A stretch of DNA of 64,000 bases, taken from Streptomyces odontomachi (GTDB lineage Bacteria; Actinomycetota; Actinomycetes; Streptomycetales; Streptomycetaceae). The position numbers and the translations under genes were made by a program. Positions within the stretch are counted from its first letter, which is position 1. The number at the start of each line of letters is the position of its first letter. The notes below the pieces were generated by a model. It saw nothing but the letters and a program-made list of their open reading frames with translations, was not told the origin of the DNA and did no database searches. The stretch spans positions 434,001-498,000 of the forward strand of contig NZ_JAMJWG010000002.1 in assembly GCF_024435355.1 (NCBI RefSeq). Direction: 5' to 3'. This document shows positions 51,051-59,307 of this stretch, one piece after another.

Positions 51051-52289
51051 TCAGATCAGCACGCGGTAGACGGTGCGCGGGCGCCCGACGGGCTCACCCC
51101 GCTCGCTGCCGACGGGTACGGCCACGCCCGCCCGCTCCAGGCGTTTCAGGACGCGGCGAGCCGTGCGCTGCTGGACGGCCAGGTGGTCGGCGACGGCCTG
51201 TGCCGTGAGCCCTTCGCCGGGGTGGGCCTCGACCAGCTCGCGCAGCCGGCTCAGCGTCTGCGTGTGCAGCCCCACCCGGCGGGCCAGCAGCGCCAGGCTC
51301 TCCGGTCCGGACAGCTCCGACGCTTCCTGGCCGGCACCGCCCGCGCCCGCGTCGATGACGATGTCGACGTCGTCCTGCATCGACACCACACCGGCCACCG
51401 CGCCGACCGACCGTGCCCGGTTCACCGCCCGCCGGGCCAACGACTCCGCCTCTGCGGCGGTGCGCCCGAGACCGAAGCCCACGTGCGCGTTCGGATGCCG
51501 GGCCGCCAGCGCGTCCAGCAGCGGCAGCCGGGTGAACCGCTCGCTGGCCTTCTCCAGCACCCCCCGGGTGGTGACCACCAGCCGACGCCCGTCCGGGAGG
51601 TGCGCGAGACTGCCGCCCAGCAGGGCCAGGTCGGCGGCCAGTTCGGCGTCCTGCGCGGGGACGTCGAGGATGCCCAGGGCCACCTGGGCATCCCCGCTGT
51701 GCGCGGCGGACGCGGCGAGCACCAGCGCCTGTAGCGTGTCGCGGATGGAGTGCCGGGAAGGGGCCAGGCGCACCGCGTGCATCGTGCTGTCCAGCACGTG
51801 GAAGGCCGAACCCAGGCAGGTGATGGCCACTCGGGTGTGCTTGCGGTCCCGGGCCGCGAGGTGGAAGTCCACCAGGTCCTGGCAGGTCAGGCCCGGTCGG
51901 TAGGGCAGCACGTGCACATGCTCCGTGGGCAGCTTGGCCTCGGTGAGCGTCTCCGTCACCTCCCTGCGCTCCAGCGTGTCGATGGAGATCCGGGAGACGT
52001 CGTGGCCGAGACGCAGCAGCTCCACCAGGGCGCGTAGCAGCGTGGCGCCGCTGTAGGGGACGTACATCGCCGGCCGGTCCAGCAACCCCTCGGCCGCCGC
52101 CAGGGCGTGCGGCACCACGCCGGTGAACAGCAGCGCGTCGGCGCCGGATCGCGCCTCGCGCACCACGTCGAGGGCGTCGTCCTCGTGCCGGTACGGCAGG
52201 GCCGTCAGCCGGGTGGTCGCGGAGCCGCTGCCGACGGCCAGCACCTTCTGCACCACGTCTTCAGGACCGATCACCCCGACCGTGAGCAC
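51051..52289 (-). CDS. Regulator with PrpR_N-like sensor, GGDEF-like middle and winged helix (copy 1)
   Basis: Predicted transcription regulator of 412 residues; I do not know a named family with this build. The N-terminal third resembles PrpR_N sensors (LLFTGVVPHALAAAEGLLDRP, SISIDTLERREV). The middle contains HVGFGLGRTAAEAESLARRAV, a GGDEF/GTP-cyclohydrolase III-like block. The C-terminus is a winged helix (LTAQAVADHLAVQQRTARRVLKRLERAG). It is about one-third identical by eye to the protein at 58090-59307. It is the last gene of the sugar ABC importer operon, 3 bp after the second permease, so it may respond to the imported substrate. Confidence 0.7.
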   Translation of the reverse strand: MLTVGVIGPEDVVQKVLAVGSGSATTRLTALPYRHEDDALDVVREARSGADALLFTGVVPHALAAAEGLLDRPAMYVPYSGATLLRALVELLRLGHDVSRISIDTLERREVTETLTEAKLPTEHVHVLPYRPGLTCQDLVDFHLAARDRKHTRVAITCLGSAFHVLDSTMHAVRLAPSRHSIRDTLQALVLAASAAHSGDAQVALGILDVPAQDAELAADLALLGGSLAHLPDGRRLVVTTRGVLEKASERFTRLPLLDALAARHPNAHVGFGLGRTAAEAESLARRAVNRARSVGAVAGVVSMQDDVDIVIDAGAGGAGQEASELSGPESLALLARRVGLHTQTLSRLRELVEAHPGEGLTAQAVADHLAVQQRTARRVLKRLERAGVAVPVGSERGEPVGRPRTVYRVLI

Positions 52290-52292
52290 GGA

Positions 52293-53192
52293 TCACCCCT
52301 TGATGCCGGACATGACGACGCCCTCCTGGACGTATCGCTGTCCGACCAGGTAGGCGAGGAAGATCGGCACGAGCGCGACGACGGAACCGGCCAGCACCTC
52401 GTTGAGCGGCACGTTCTGCTGGTTCAGCGAGGCGATGCCGGTGGTGAGGGTGCGCATGTCCGTGCTCTGTCCGATGACGAGCGGCCAGAGGAAGTCGTTC
52501 CAGTGCCACAGGAAGATGAAGACCCCGAGGGTGGCGAGGATGGGCTTGGTGAGCGGCAGCACGATGGATACGTATACCCGCCACTCCGAGCAACCGTCGA
52601 GACGGGCCGCCTCGAAGAGCTCGTCCGGCAGTGCCTGGATGAACTGCCGCATCAGAAACACCGCCTGGGCGTTGGCGAGGGTCGGGATGATCAGTCCCCA
52701 GTAGGTGTCCACGCCGCCGGTCTCCGCGATCAGGATGAAGGTGGGGACCAGAGTGACGTGGTAGGGCACCATCACCATCGAGATGAAGGACCAGAAGACG
52801 GGCTCCTTGCCGGGGAAGCGCTTCTTGGCGAAGGCGTAGCCGGCCATCGAGGCGAGCAGCAGCACCATGACCACGGAGACGAGGGCGTACACGGCCGTGT
52901 TCGCGGCCCAGCGCAGCACGTCCTGCGCCCCCAGGATGCCGGCGTACGCCCCACCGTCGAGGTGCCAGGGCGTGAGGCTCTCCGGGAAGCGGATCGCCTC
53001 GGCCGGCTTGAGGGACAGGACGATCAGCGCATAGAAGGGGAAGATCGCGACCAGGGAGGCGACGGCGAGCACCAGGCCCCGCACGGCCTTGCGGAGCCGC
53101 CGGCCGCGAACCGCACGGCGGCCGGCGTCGGCGGCGGATGGGCGGGGGGCCGTCCGGGCGGGGCCGGGACGGGATGTGGTGGTCAGGGTCAT
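52293..53192 (-). CDS. Carbohydrate ABC importer permease, MalG-like
   Basis: Membrane subunit of a CUT1-type sugar importer, 299 residues with about six membrane helices and a long basic N-terminus. The ATG at 53192 overlaps the first permease stop by four bases and has GGAGGGAGAA upstream. The ATPase-contact loop is EAARLDGCSEWRVYVSIVLP, the EAA motif, and the C-terminus ends VQEGVVMSGIKG, typical of MalG. No ATPase gene is present; CUT1 importers in Streptomyces commonly share the MsiK ATPase encoded elsewhere. Confidence 0.9.
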   Translation of the reverse strand: MTLTTTSRPGPARTAPRPSAADAGRRAVRGRRLRKAVRGLVLAVASLVAIFPFYALIVLSLKPAEAIRFPESLTPWHLDGGAYAGILGAQDVLRWAANTAVYALVSVVMVLLLASMAGYAFAKKRFPGKEPVFWSFISMVMVPYHVTLVPTFILIAETGGVDTYWGLIIPTLANAQAVFLMRQFIQALPDELFEAARLDGCSEWRVYVSIVLPLTKPILATLGVFIFLWHWNDFLWPLVIGQSTDMRTLTTGIASLNQQNVPLNEVLAGSVVALVPIFLAYLVGQRYVQEGVVMSGIKG

Positions 53193-54109
53193 TTCTCCCT
53201 CCCCAGGAGCAGCCGCTGGATGAGCGCCACCACGAGCGTCATGACGAACAGGGCGACGCCGATGGCACCGGCGTAGCCGAGGTCGAAGTACTTGAAGCCC
53301 TGTTCGTAGAGATCGAACACGAGGGTGTAGCTGGCGTGCGCCGGGCCGCCGCCGGTCATGACGTAGACGGCGTCGAAGGCCTGGAAGGACATGGTCGTCT
53401 CGATGACGGCGAGGAAGAACAGCGCGGGACGCAGCTGCGGGAAGACGACGTACCGGAAGCGCTGCCAGGGCCCGGCGCCGTCGACGGTGGCGGCCTCCTC
53501 CAGTTCACGCGGCACGTTCTGGAGTGCGGCGAGCAGGATGAGCATGCCGTAGCCGAAGCGGGACCACACCCCGACGAGCGCCAGCGCCGGAATGACCATG
53601 GTGGTGTCCTCCAGCCACGGGGTGTGCCCGAGACCCACCCAGCCGAGGACGGTGGACCACGGGCCGCCGGCGGAGAAGACCCAGCGGAAGATCGCTCCGG
53701 CCAGCACCAGGCTGGTGATCACCGGCAGGAAGAACACCGAGCGGAAGAACCGCACGCCGCGGAAGGCACGCCGGGTGAGCAGCGCCATGCCGAGGGCGGC
53801 GACGACGGTGGTCGGAACCGCGAACAGCGCGTAGAGCAGGGTGACTTTCAGGGCCGACCAGAACACCGGGTCGTCGACGAGGCGGCGGAAGTTGTCCAGG
53901 CCCTTCCATTCCGCCGTGCCGCCGATGGTGTAGTCGAAGAAGCCGAGCGCGGCGCCGGCCACCGCGGGGCCGAAGCGGAAGACCAGGAAGAGCACGAAGC
54001 ACGGCAGGACGAAGAGCATGCCCGCCGCGGCCTCCCGGCGGACCAGCGGTGAGCGGCGCCGCGCCGGCGGCGCGGGGCCGTGCTTGCGGACGGTCAGGTG
54101 GGTGGCCAC
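53189..54109 (-). CDS. Carbohydrate ABC importer permease, MalF-like
   Basis: First permease of the CUT1-type importer, 306 residues. The GTG at 54109 is chosen because AAGGAGGAAC lies just upstream; an in-frame codon at 54154 would add 15 residues without a ribosome site. About six membrane helices are seen. The contact loop is LEEAATVDGAGPWQRFRYVVFP, and the region FDAVYVMTGGGPAHASYTLVFDLY is the usual MalF/UgpA signature. It is separated from the binding-protein gene by a 134-bp gap that contains a large hairpin. Confidence 0.9.
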   Translation of the reverse strand: MATHLTVRKHGPAPPARRRSPLVRREAAAGMLFVLPCFVLFLVFRFGPAVAGAALGFFDYTIGGTAEWKGLDNFRRLVDDPVFWSALKVTLLYALFAVPTTVVAALGMALLTRRAFRGVRFFRSVFFLPVITSLVLAGAIFRWVFSAGGPWSTVLGWVGLGHTPWLEDTTMVIPALALVGVWSRFGYGMLILLAALQNVPRELEEAATVDGAGPWQRFRYVVFPQLRPALFFLAVIETTMSFQAFDAVYVMTGGGPAHASYTLVFDLYEQGFKYFDLGYAGAIGVALFVMTLVVALIQRLLLGREK

Positions 54110-54175
54110 GCGGTTCCTCCTTGGCTCGCGTTGCTGCGGGGCGCGATCGGCCACCGCGTGCCGGGGGTTCGCCGG

Positions 54176-54228
54176 GGCCCGGTCCGCGGTCCGTCCGTCA
54201 GGGCGACAAAGGGACCGCGGACCGGGCC
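54176..54228. other. Large intra-operon hairpin between binding-protein and permease genes
   Basis: GGCCCGGTCCGCGGTCC (54176-54192) and its exact inverse (54212-54228) form a 17-bp perfect stem with a 19-base loop. It can act as a partial terminator or as an mRNA stabiliser, giving more binding protein than permease, as known for maltose-type operons. Confidence 0.7.
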
Positions 54229-54243
54229 GTCGGTCGGCCGGGA

Positions 54244-55476
54244 TCAGCCCGTGATCCCCTTGGCGGCCCGCTCCGCATCGGCGAGCGCCTGCCGGGGGGA
54301 CTTCTTGCCGATGAGCGCTGCCTGGATCTCCGGGGCCAGTACGCCCATCACATCGCGCGACTTCTCGTACAGCGGACCCACGTCGACCTGGTCGAGCGTC
54401 TTCTCCATGGCGCTGGACACCGGGTCACCGGCGTAGAGGTCGTTTCCGGTGAGCGGCGAGAAGAAGCCGGATTCCCTGTCGTAGCCGTCCATCAGCTTCT
54501 TCGACGTGACGAAGTTGATCCAGTCGGCCGCCGCGCCCTTGTTCTTGGTCCTCTTGAACATCGCCAGCGAGCCGACGGTGCCGTAGCCCACCTGCTTGAC
54601 GTCCTTGAGCGGGCCGACGACGTGGATGTTGCCCTTCCCCCAGAACTTCTGCACCTCGGTGGGGAGGTGCTGCCAGGTGCAGGCGACGACCTTGTTCTGG
54701 GCCACCCGGGTCTGCTCGATGTTGGGGCTGGTCTTGGTGAGCGGCGCCTTCTCGACATAGCCGCCGTCGACGAGCCGCTTCAGGAAGTCGAGTGCCTTCA
54801 CGCCCTGCGGGCTGTTGAACGCGACGGACGTGCCGTCCTTGTTGAAGACGTCACCGCCGGCCTGCCACAGCAGCGGGTAGTAGGTGACGTTCAGGGTGGC
54901 GTTGGCGGTGTCGCCGTTGTACGTGGTGATGTCGTAGCCCTTGGCCTTGAACTTCGGGGCCATGGCGAGCAGTTCGTCCCAGCTGGTGGGGTAGGTCTTC
55001 TGCCCCACCGCGTCGAAGACCTTCTTGTTGCAGATCAGCGGCTCGGTACTCATCAGAAGCGGGGCGCCCAGGAGCTTGCCGTCGACGGTGGTCGCCCGGA
55101 GGGCGGAGGGCCGGTAGGCCTTTTTCGCCGCGGGCCCGAGGTGCTCGTCGTACGGCTCGATGTTCGGGGCGTACTTGGGGAGCTGGTCCGGGATCAGATA
55201 GGCGACGTCGGGGCCCTTGCCGCCCGCCAGGGCGGTGGTGAGGGCCTCGTCACGGTTGGCCCAGGGGAAGATCTCCACCTTGACGTCGATCTCGGGGTGC
55301 TTCTTCTCGAACTCCTTGACCGCCTCGTCCCAGTACGCGCGGTGCTGCTTCTCGTCCGCGATCACCGGATACGTCCACATGGTCACCGTGGAGGCGTCGT
55401 CGCCCGAGCCGCCGCAGCCGCCGGCCAGCAGCGCGCCGGCAACTGCGACTGCGGCTATCGCCATCCTGCGTCTCAT
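54244..55476 (-). CDS. Carbohydrate ABC importer, solute-binding lipoprotein (family 1)
   Basis: Extracytoplasmic binding lipoprotein, 410 residues. The ATG at 55476 begins a signal peptide ending LLAGGC with C21 lipidated; an upstream in-frame ATG at 55509 is less likely. The mature part has TMWTYPVIADEK, ALAGGKGPDVAYLIPDQLPKYA and PTSWDELLAMAPKFKAKGYD, typical of family-1 binding proteins. First gene of a four-gene operon (binding protein, two permeases, PrpR_N-like regulator). Operator 6 lies 59 bp upstream, so it belongs to the island's regulon. The ligand is unknown. Confidence 0.9.
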   Translation of the reverse strand: MRRRMAIAAVAVAGALLAGGCGGSGDDASTVTMWTYPVIADEKQHRAYWDEAVKEFEKKHPEIDVKVEIFPWANRDEALTTALAGGKGPDVAYLIPDQLPKYAPNIEPYDEHLGPAAKKAYRPSALRATTVDGKLLGAPLLMSTEPLICNKKVFDAVGQKTYPTSWDELLAMAPKFKAKGYDITTYNGDTANATLNVTYYPLLWQAGGDVFNKDGTSVAFNSPQGVKALDFLKRLVDGGYVEKAPLTKTSPNIEQTRVAQNKVVACTWQHLPTEVQKFWGKGNIHVVGPLKDVKQVGYGTVGSLAMFKRTKNKGAAADWINFVTSKKLMDGYDRESGFFSPLTGNDLYAGDPVSSAMEKTLDQVDVGPLYEKSRDVMGVLAPEIQAALIGKKSPRQALADAERAAKGITG

Positions 55477-55534
55477 CTCTGCCACCTCGTCCTCTCGTGC
55501 CACGGCCATGCAGACGGTGCCGTAGAGCCAACCA

Positions 55535-55552
55535 TTTCGGCCTGGACCTTAA
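55535..55552. promoter_or_regulatory. Regulon operator 6 between importer operon and gntR
   Basis: TTTCGGCCTGGACCTTAA matches the regulon motif with several changes in the outer arms. It lies in the 239-bp gap between the divergent importer operon and the GntR gene and could control both. Confidence 0.62.
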
Positions 55553-55715
55553 ATGTGCAGGAGTCTGCTGCTCGTCAGCGGCGACTGTCAATCCCCGGGG
55601 CTGCACCCTGGCGCACCTTCAAGTTCCCTTCGAGTTCCGGTCAGTTCCGGAACTCCGCAGGGCGGTCCCGCCTCGCCGTCAACGAGAGGGGCGGCGGAGT
55701 TGGAATACTGGCCCG

Positions 55716-56522
55716 ATGCCCCGTCCCCGACACCAGCCGCCCGCCGGGTCACCGCTGCCTGCACGGCTACCGGAGGGACCGCCGAAGGCCGAGGCGCTGG
55801 CCGAGGTGCTCCAGGGGCTCGCCGATCGGCTGGGCCCCGGCGCCCTGATGCCCTCAGAACGGGTCATCGCCGAGCACTACACCGTGGCGCGAACGACCGT
55901 GCGGCAGGCCGTCGAGCGACTGCTCGCCGACGGCGTGCTGTTCCGCCGGCACGGCCACGGCACCTTCGTCGCCGAGTCCCGCCTCGGGCACATGGACCTG
56001 CTCACCTCGTTCAGCCGGGACATGCGCGCCCGCGGCATACGGCCGGGCGGCACCGTGCTGTCCGCGGCCCCGGAGCGGGCCACCCCCGCCCTCGCCGCCC
56101 GGCTACAGGTCGGTCCGGGCTCGCCGGTGCTCCGGCTGGAGCGACTGCGTACGGCGAACGGGCAGCCGATGGCGCTGGAACGGACACACCTGTCCCTGGA
56201 GCGGTTTCCCGAACTGGCCCGCCTGGACTGGACGGACCGGTCCCTGTACGAGGAGCTGGAGCAGCGCTGGGGGGTACGGGTGGGCACCGCGCAGAACCGG
56301 ATCACCGCCGTACTGCCGGGCCCCGGTGATGCCGCCCTGCTCGGCATCGACGCCACCGAGCCGTGTCTGTGCGTGGAGCGGGTCAGCTACGACGAGGGCG
56401 GGCTCGTGATGGAGGCCGGGCGGTCGTGGTACCGCGGTGATCGGTACGAGGCGATGGTCCAGGTGCAGCGCCCGGGGAGGCCTCTCCCCACGGGTACGCA
56501 TACTGGTACGCACCAGTATTGA
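55716..56522 (+). CDS. GntR/HutC-family regulator with UTRA domain
   Basis: Ligand-responsive repressor of the HutC/DasR subfamily, 268 residues. The winged helix (about 25-90) has LMPSERVIAEHYTVARTTVRQAVERLLADG with a typical recognition helix, and the UTRA sensor fills about 95-260. The ATG at 55716 has no strong ribosome site and may be leaderless. HutC regulators bind palindromes with a GGTCTAGACC-like core, which is the core of the six 18-bp operators here, so this protein is the best candidate for controlling them. A dre-like site overlaps its end. Confidence 0.88.
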   Translation: MPRPRHQPPAGSPLPARLPEGPPKAEALAEVLQGLADRLGPGALMPSERVIAEHYTVARTTVRQAVERLLADGVLFRRHGHGTFVAESRLGHMDLLTSFSRDMRARGIRPGGTVLSAAPERATPALAARLQVGPGSPVLRLERLRTANGQPMALERTHLSLERFPELARLDWTDRSLYEELEQRWGVRVGTAQNRITAVLPGPGDAALLGIDATEPCLCVERVSYDEGGLVMEAGRSWYRGDRYEAMVQVQRPGRPLPTGTHTGTHQY

Positions 56523-56548
56523 CCACGGGGTGCGGCCCTCTCTAGGCT
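56502..56548 (+). promoter_or_regulatory. Promoter with dre-like site upstream of the second ceramidase-like gene
   Basis: ACTGGTACGCACCAGT (56502-56517) is a perfect 6-bp inverted repeat with a 4-base spacer and matches the DasR-responsive-element form ACTGGTCTAGACCACT at its outer arms. It abuts TTGACC (56519-56524) and TAGGCT (56543-56548), 18 bp apart. It lies in the last codons of the gntR gene. Confidence 0.55.
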
Positions 56549-56584
56549 CGGCCCGACGCACCGCGCTTGCGAGGGGAACCCACC

Positions 56585-57988
56585 GTGCCGGTCCAACGTG
56601 ACCCGGGGCAGCCGCAGTCGGCGCCCACGGCCGGGCTCGTCCTGCACACCGCGACCTGCGACATCACGCCGGATCCTGGCCACCCGCTCGGCGGGTACGC
56701 GGCGCGTGGCGACGCCGGTGCGCTCGGGCGCCACGATCCGTTGCAGGCCACCCTGATCTGCCTGAGTGCCGGGCCGTGCAGCGCCGCCTGGCTCACGCTC
56801 GACTCCATCGCCGTCGACGTGTCGCTGGCCGAGGACCTGCGAGCCGTCGTCGGCAAGGCCCTCGCCATCCCTCCGGAACACGTCGTCGTCTGCGCTTCCC
56901 ACACCCACTCGGGACCTGCGGGCTGGGTCGGAGCGCTGCACCCGGCGGATACCGAGGAGCGCGAGGACGACCTGGTGGCGGAGCTGGTGGCGGCGGTGGG
57001 CGCGCTGGCCGAAGACGCCGCCACGACCGCACAACCGGTCGAGGCGCACTGGTGCCTGGCCGCGACTCCCGGCGTGGCCGCCAACCGGCAGGGCCCGCAG
57101 GGCCCGCACGACGACCGCACGGGAGTGCTGGTGCTGCGTGCGCCCGGCGGCACGGTGCAGGCACTGCTGTACGACCACGCCGGCCACCCCACGGTGCTCG
57201 GCCCGGAGAACCTGCTGTGGTCGGCCGACTGGCCGGGCGCCGCCCGCGCCGTCCTCGGCGGCGCGCTGGCCGCGGTCGCCGCCTTCGCGGGCGCGCCGAG
57301 CACCCCTCCCCCGGCCATCGGCTTCCTCCAGGGTCCGGCGGGCGACGCCAGCCCCCGACTGCTGCGCCGCGGGCGGGACTTCGCGGAGGTCGCGCGGTTC
57401 GGTGCGGTGCTGGCCGGACCGGTGCTGCGTGCCGTGCACGAGGAGGCACGGGCGCTGGTACCCGGGGCGCTGCCGCGCGTGCTGCGCACCACCGTGGAGC
57501 TGCCGGTGCGCCCCAGCCCCACCGCCGCCGAGGCAGCGCGTGAGCTCGCGGCCGCCGAGGCCGCATGGCGCCCCCTCGCCGGAACGCCCCAGACGCCACA
57601 GGCACGGATCGCCGCCACCCGTCTCGACGGGGCCCGCCGCCAGGTGCGGCTGGTCGAGGCGGCGCTGCCGGGCACGTTGCGGTTGCCGATCAGCGTGGTC
57701 ACGCTCGGTGGCCTCGCCTGGGTCCATCTGCCGGTGGAGCTGACGGGCGCCCTGGCCGAGCGGATCGTCGCCGCCGGCGCGCCCGACACCGTCCGCGTGG
57801 TCGGCTACAGCGACGGCTACTTCGGCTACGTGACCGATGACGCGGCCCACCGCGCCGGCACCTACGAGGCGTTGAGCAGCCTGTTCACCGCCGACGCCGC
57901 GCAGACCCTGGTGGCCCGCGCGGTCGCACTGCTGGCGCAGGCCACCGCCGGACCGGCCGGCGGACCCGGAAGCGCGTCGGAGACGTAG
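56585..57988 (+). CDS. Neutral/alkaline ceramidase-family protein without signal peptide (paralog)
   Basis: Second member of this family in the window, 467 residues. The GTG at 56585 follows GAGGGGAA. Shared blocks with the protein at 5943-7202 include ATCDITPDPGHPLGGYAARGD, CASHTHSGPAGWVG (metal histidines), YDHAGHPTVLGPENLLWSADWPG and VVGYSDGYFGYVTDD. It lacks a signal peptide, so it should act inside the cell. It is preceded by its own promoter and a dre-like site and followed by the second PrpR_N-like regulator. Its place in the island suggests hydrolysis of an amide-bearing sugar-like substrate. Confidence 0.75.
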   Translation: MPVQRDPGQPQSAPTAGLVLHTATCDITPDPGHPLGGYAARGDAGALGRHDPLQATLICLSAGPCSAAWLTLDSIAVDVSLAEDLRAVVGKALAIPPEHVVVCASHTHSGPAGWVGALHPADTEEREDDLVAELVAAVGALAEDAATTAQPVEAHWCLAATPGVAANRQGPQGPHDDRTGVLVLRAPGGTVQALLYDHAGHPTVLGPENLLWSADWPGAARAVLGGALAAVAAFAGAPSTPPPAIGFLQGPAGDASPRLLRRGRDFAEVARFGAVLAGPVLRAVHEEARALVPGALPRVLRTTVELPVRPSPTAAEAARELAAAEAAWRPLAGTPQTPQARIAATRLDGARRQVRLVEAALPGTLRLPISVVTLGGLAWVHLPVELTGALAERIVAAGAPDTVRVVGYSDGYFGYVTDDAAHRAGTYEALSSLFTADAAQTLVARAVALLAQATAGPAGGPGSASET

Positions 57989-58089
57989 CGGAGCCCGGCA
58001 GGGCCGACCCCACCGTGCGCGGCCTGCCGCCGATAGGATGACCGGCGGCAACGTCATCTTCGCAGGCTGGGACGGAAGAGGGACCTCGG

Positions 58090-59307
58090 ATGGTCACGGT
58101 GGGTGTCGTCGGCCCGCACGACCTGGCGGCGTCGACCTGCGAGCTCGTGGCTGCCGTGCCCGGCGTCTCCGCCGTCGCCCTGCCGTACCGCTCGGAAACC
58201 GAGACCGCCGACGTGGTGCGAGGAGCACCCGGTGATGTGGACGTCTGGCTGTTCACCGGCGTGATGCCCTACGAGGCGGCTTCCGCGGCCGGCCTGCTCG
58301 ACCGGCCGGCGGGCTTCGTCAACTACACCGGGGCGCCCCTGCTCAACGCGATGATCCAGCTGCTACGCGACGGCTATGACCCGTCGTCGTTCAGCGTCGA
58401 CATCCTTGAGTCCGGCCAGGTGGAGGAGACCTTGACGGAGGCCGGTATCGCCACCTCCGGCGCGCGCGTCCTCCCCTATCGCCGTGGATTGACCGCCTCC
58501 GACATCATCGCGTTCCACCGGGAGTGCGCGGCGGACGGAGCCGGCGCCGCCATCACGTGTCTGCGCTCCGCCTACAGCGTGCTGAAGACGGAGACCACGG
58601 CGATCCGTCTGGCGCCGTCGATCCACTCGGTCCGGTACGCCATGCAGCAACTCCTCGTCGCCTTCGGCGAGGCACGGTCGGACGACGCGCAGGTGGCGGT
58701 CGGCATGTGCGAGGTCGACCCGGCGGCCGAGGCGGACCTCCGGCGGGAGGCCAGCGGCCTCGGCGGCACCGTGGTGGCGCAGCCCGACGGCCGGTTCCTC
58801 ATCTTCACCACGCGGGGGCCGCTGGAGGCATCGACCGCAGGCTTCACGGAGCTGCCCCTGGTCACGAAGCTCGGGGCGACCCACGGCGGCATCCGGGTCG
58901 GGTTCGGAATCGGCGCGACCACGGCCGAGGCCGAGACTCTCGCCCGCCGCGCCCTGAGCCGCGCCGGCCGCCTCGGCGACGTCGCAGCCGCCGTCTCCAT
59001 GCGCAACGACATCGACCTCACGCTGTCGGGCAACCCGCTGCGGACACCCCGGCGCCCCTCGCTGTCGTTGCTCAGCGAGCGCGCCGGCCTGTCGAAGTCC
59101 ACCTTGGTGCGCTTGCAGAAGATGCTCGCCGAGCAGGACGACACCACGGTCACCACCCGCTCGGTCGCCGCCGCGCTGGGCGTTCAGCAGCGGACGGCCC
59201 GGCGGGTGCTCAACCGCCTGGAGCGGGCCGGCGCCGCCCAGTCGACCGGGCGTCAGGGCCTCGAGGGCAGCGGTCGGCCACTCGTCACCTACCAGCTCCA
59301 CCTTTGA
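58090..59307 (+). CDS. Regulator with PrpR_N-like sensor, GGDEF-like middle and winged helix (copy 2)
   Basis: Protein of 405 residues, paralog of the one at 51051-52289. GGAAGAGGGACC precedes the ATG. Matching blocks are VWLFTGVMPYEAASAAGLLDRP, AITCLRSAYSVL (compare AITCLGSAFHVL), IRVGFGIGATTAEAETLARRAL and VAAALGVQQRTARRVLNRLERAG. The last is a winged helix near residues 350-400. The GGDEF-like block lacks the GG(D/E)EF signature, so it is not a cyclase and may bind a nucleotide. It follows the ceramidase-like gene by 101 bp and its 3' end overlaps the convergent MarR gene by 23 bp. Confidence 0.7.
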   Translation: MVTVGVVGPHDLAASTCELVAAVPGVSAVALPYRSETETADVVRGAPGDVDVWLFTGVMPYEAASAAGLLDRPAGFVNYTGAPLLNAMIQLLRDGYDPSSFSVDILESGQVEETLTEAGIATSGARVLPYRRGLTASDIIAFHRECAADGAGAAITCLRSAYSVLKTETTAIRLAPSIHSVRYAMQQLLVAFGEARSDDAQVAVGMCEVDPAAEADLRREASGLGGTVVAQPDGRFLIFTTRGPLEASTAGFTELPLVTKLGATHGGIRVGFGIGATTAEAETLARRALSRAGRLGDVAAAVSMRNDIDLTLSGNPLRTPRRPSLSLLSERAGLSKSTLVRLQKMLAEQDDTTVTTRSVAAALGVQQRTARRVLNRLERAGAAQSTGRQGLEGSGRPLVTYQLHL

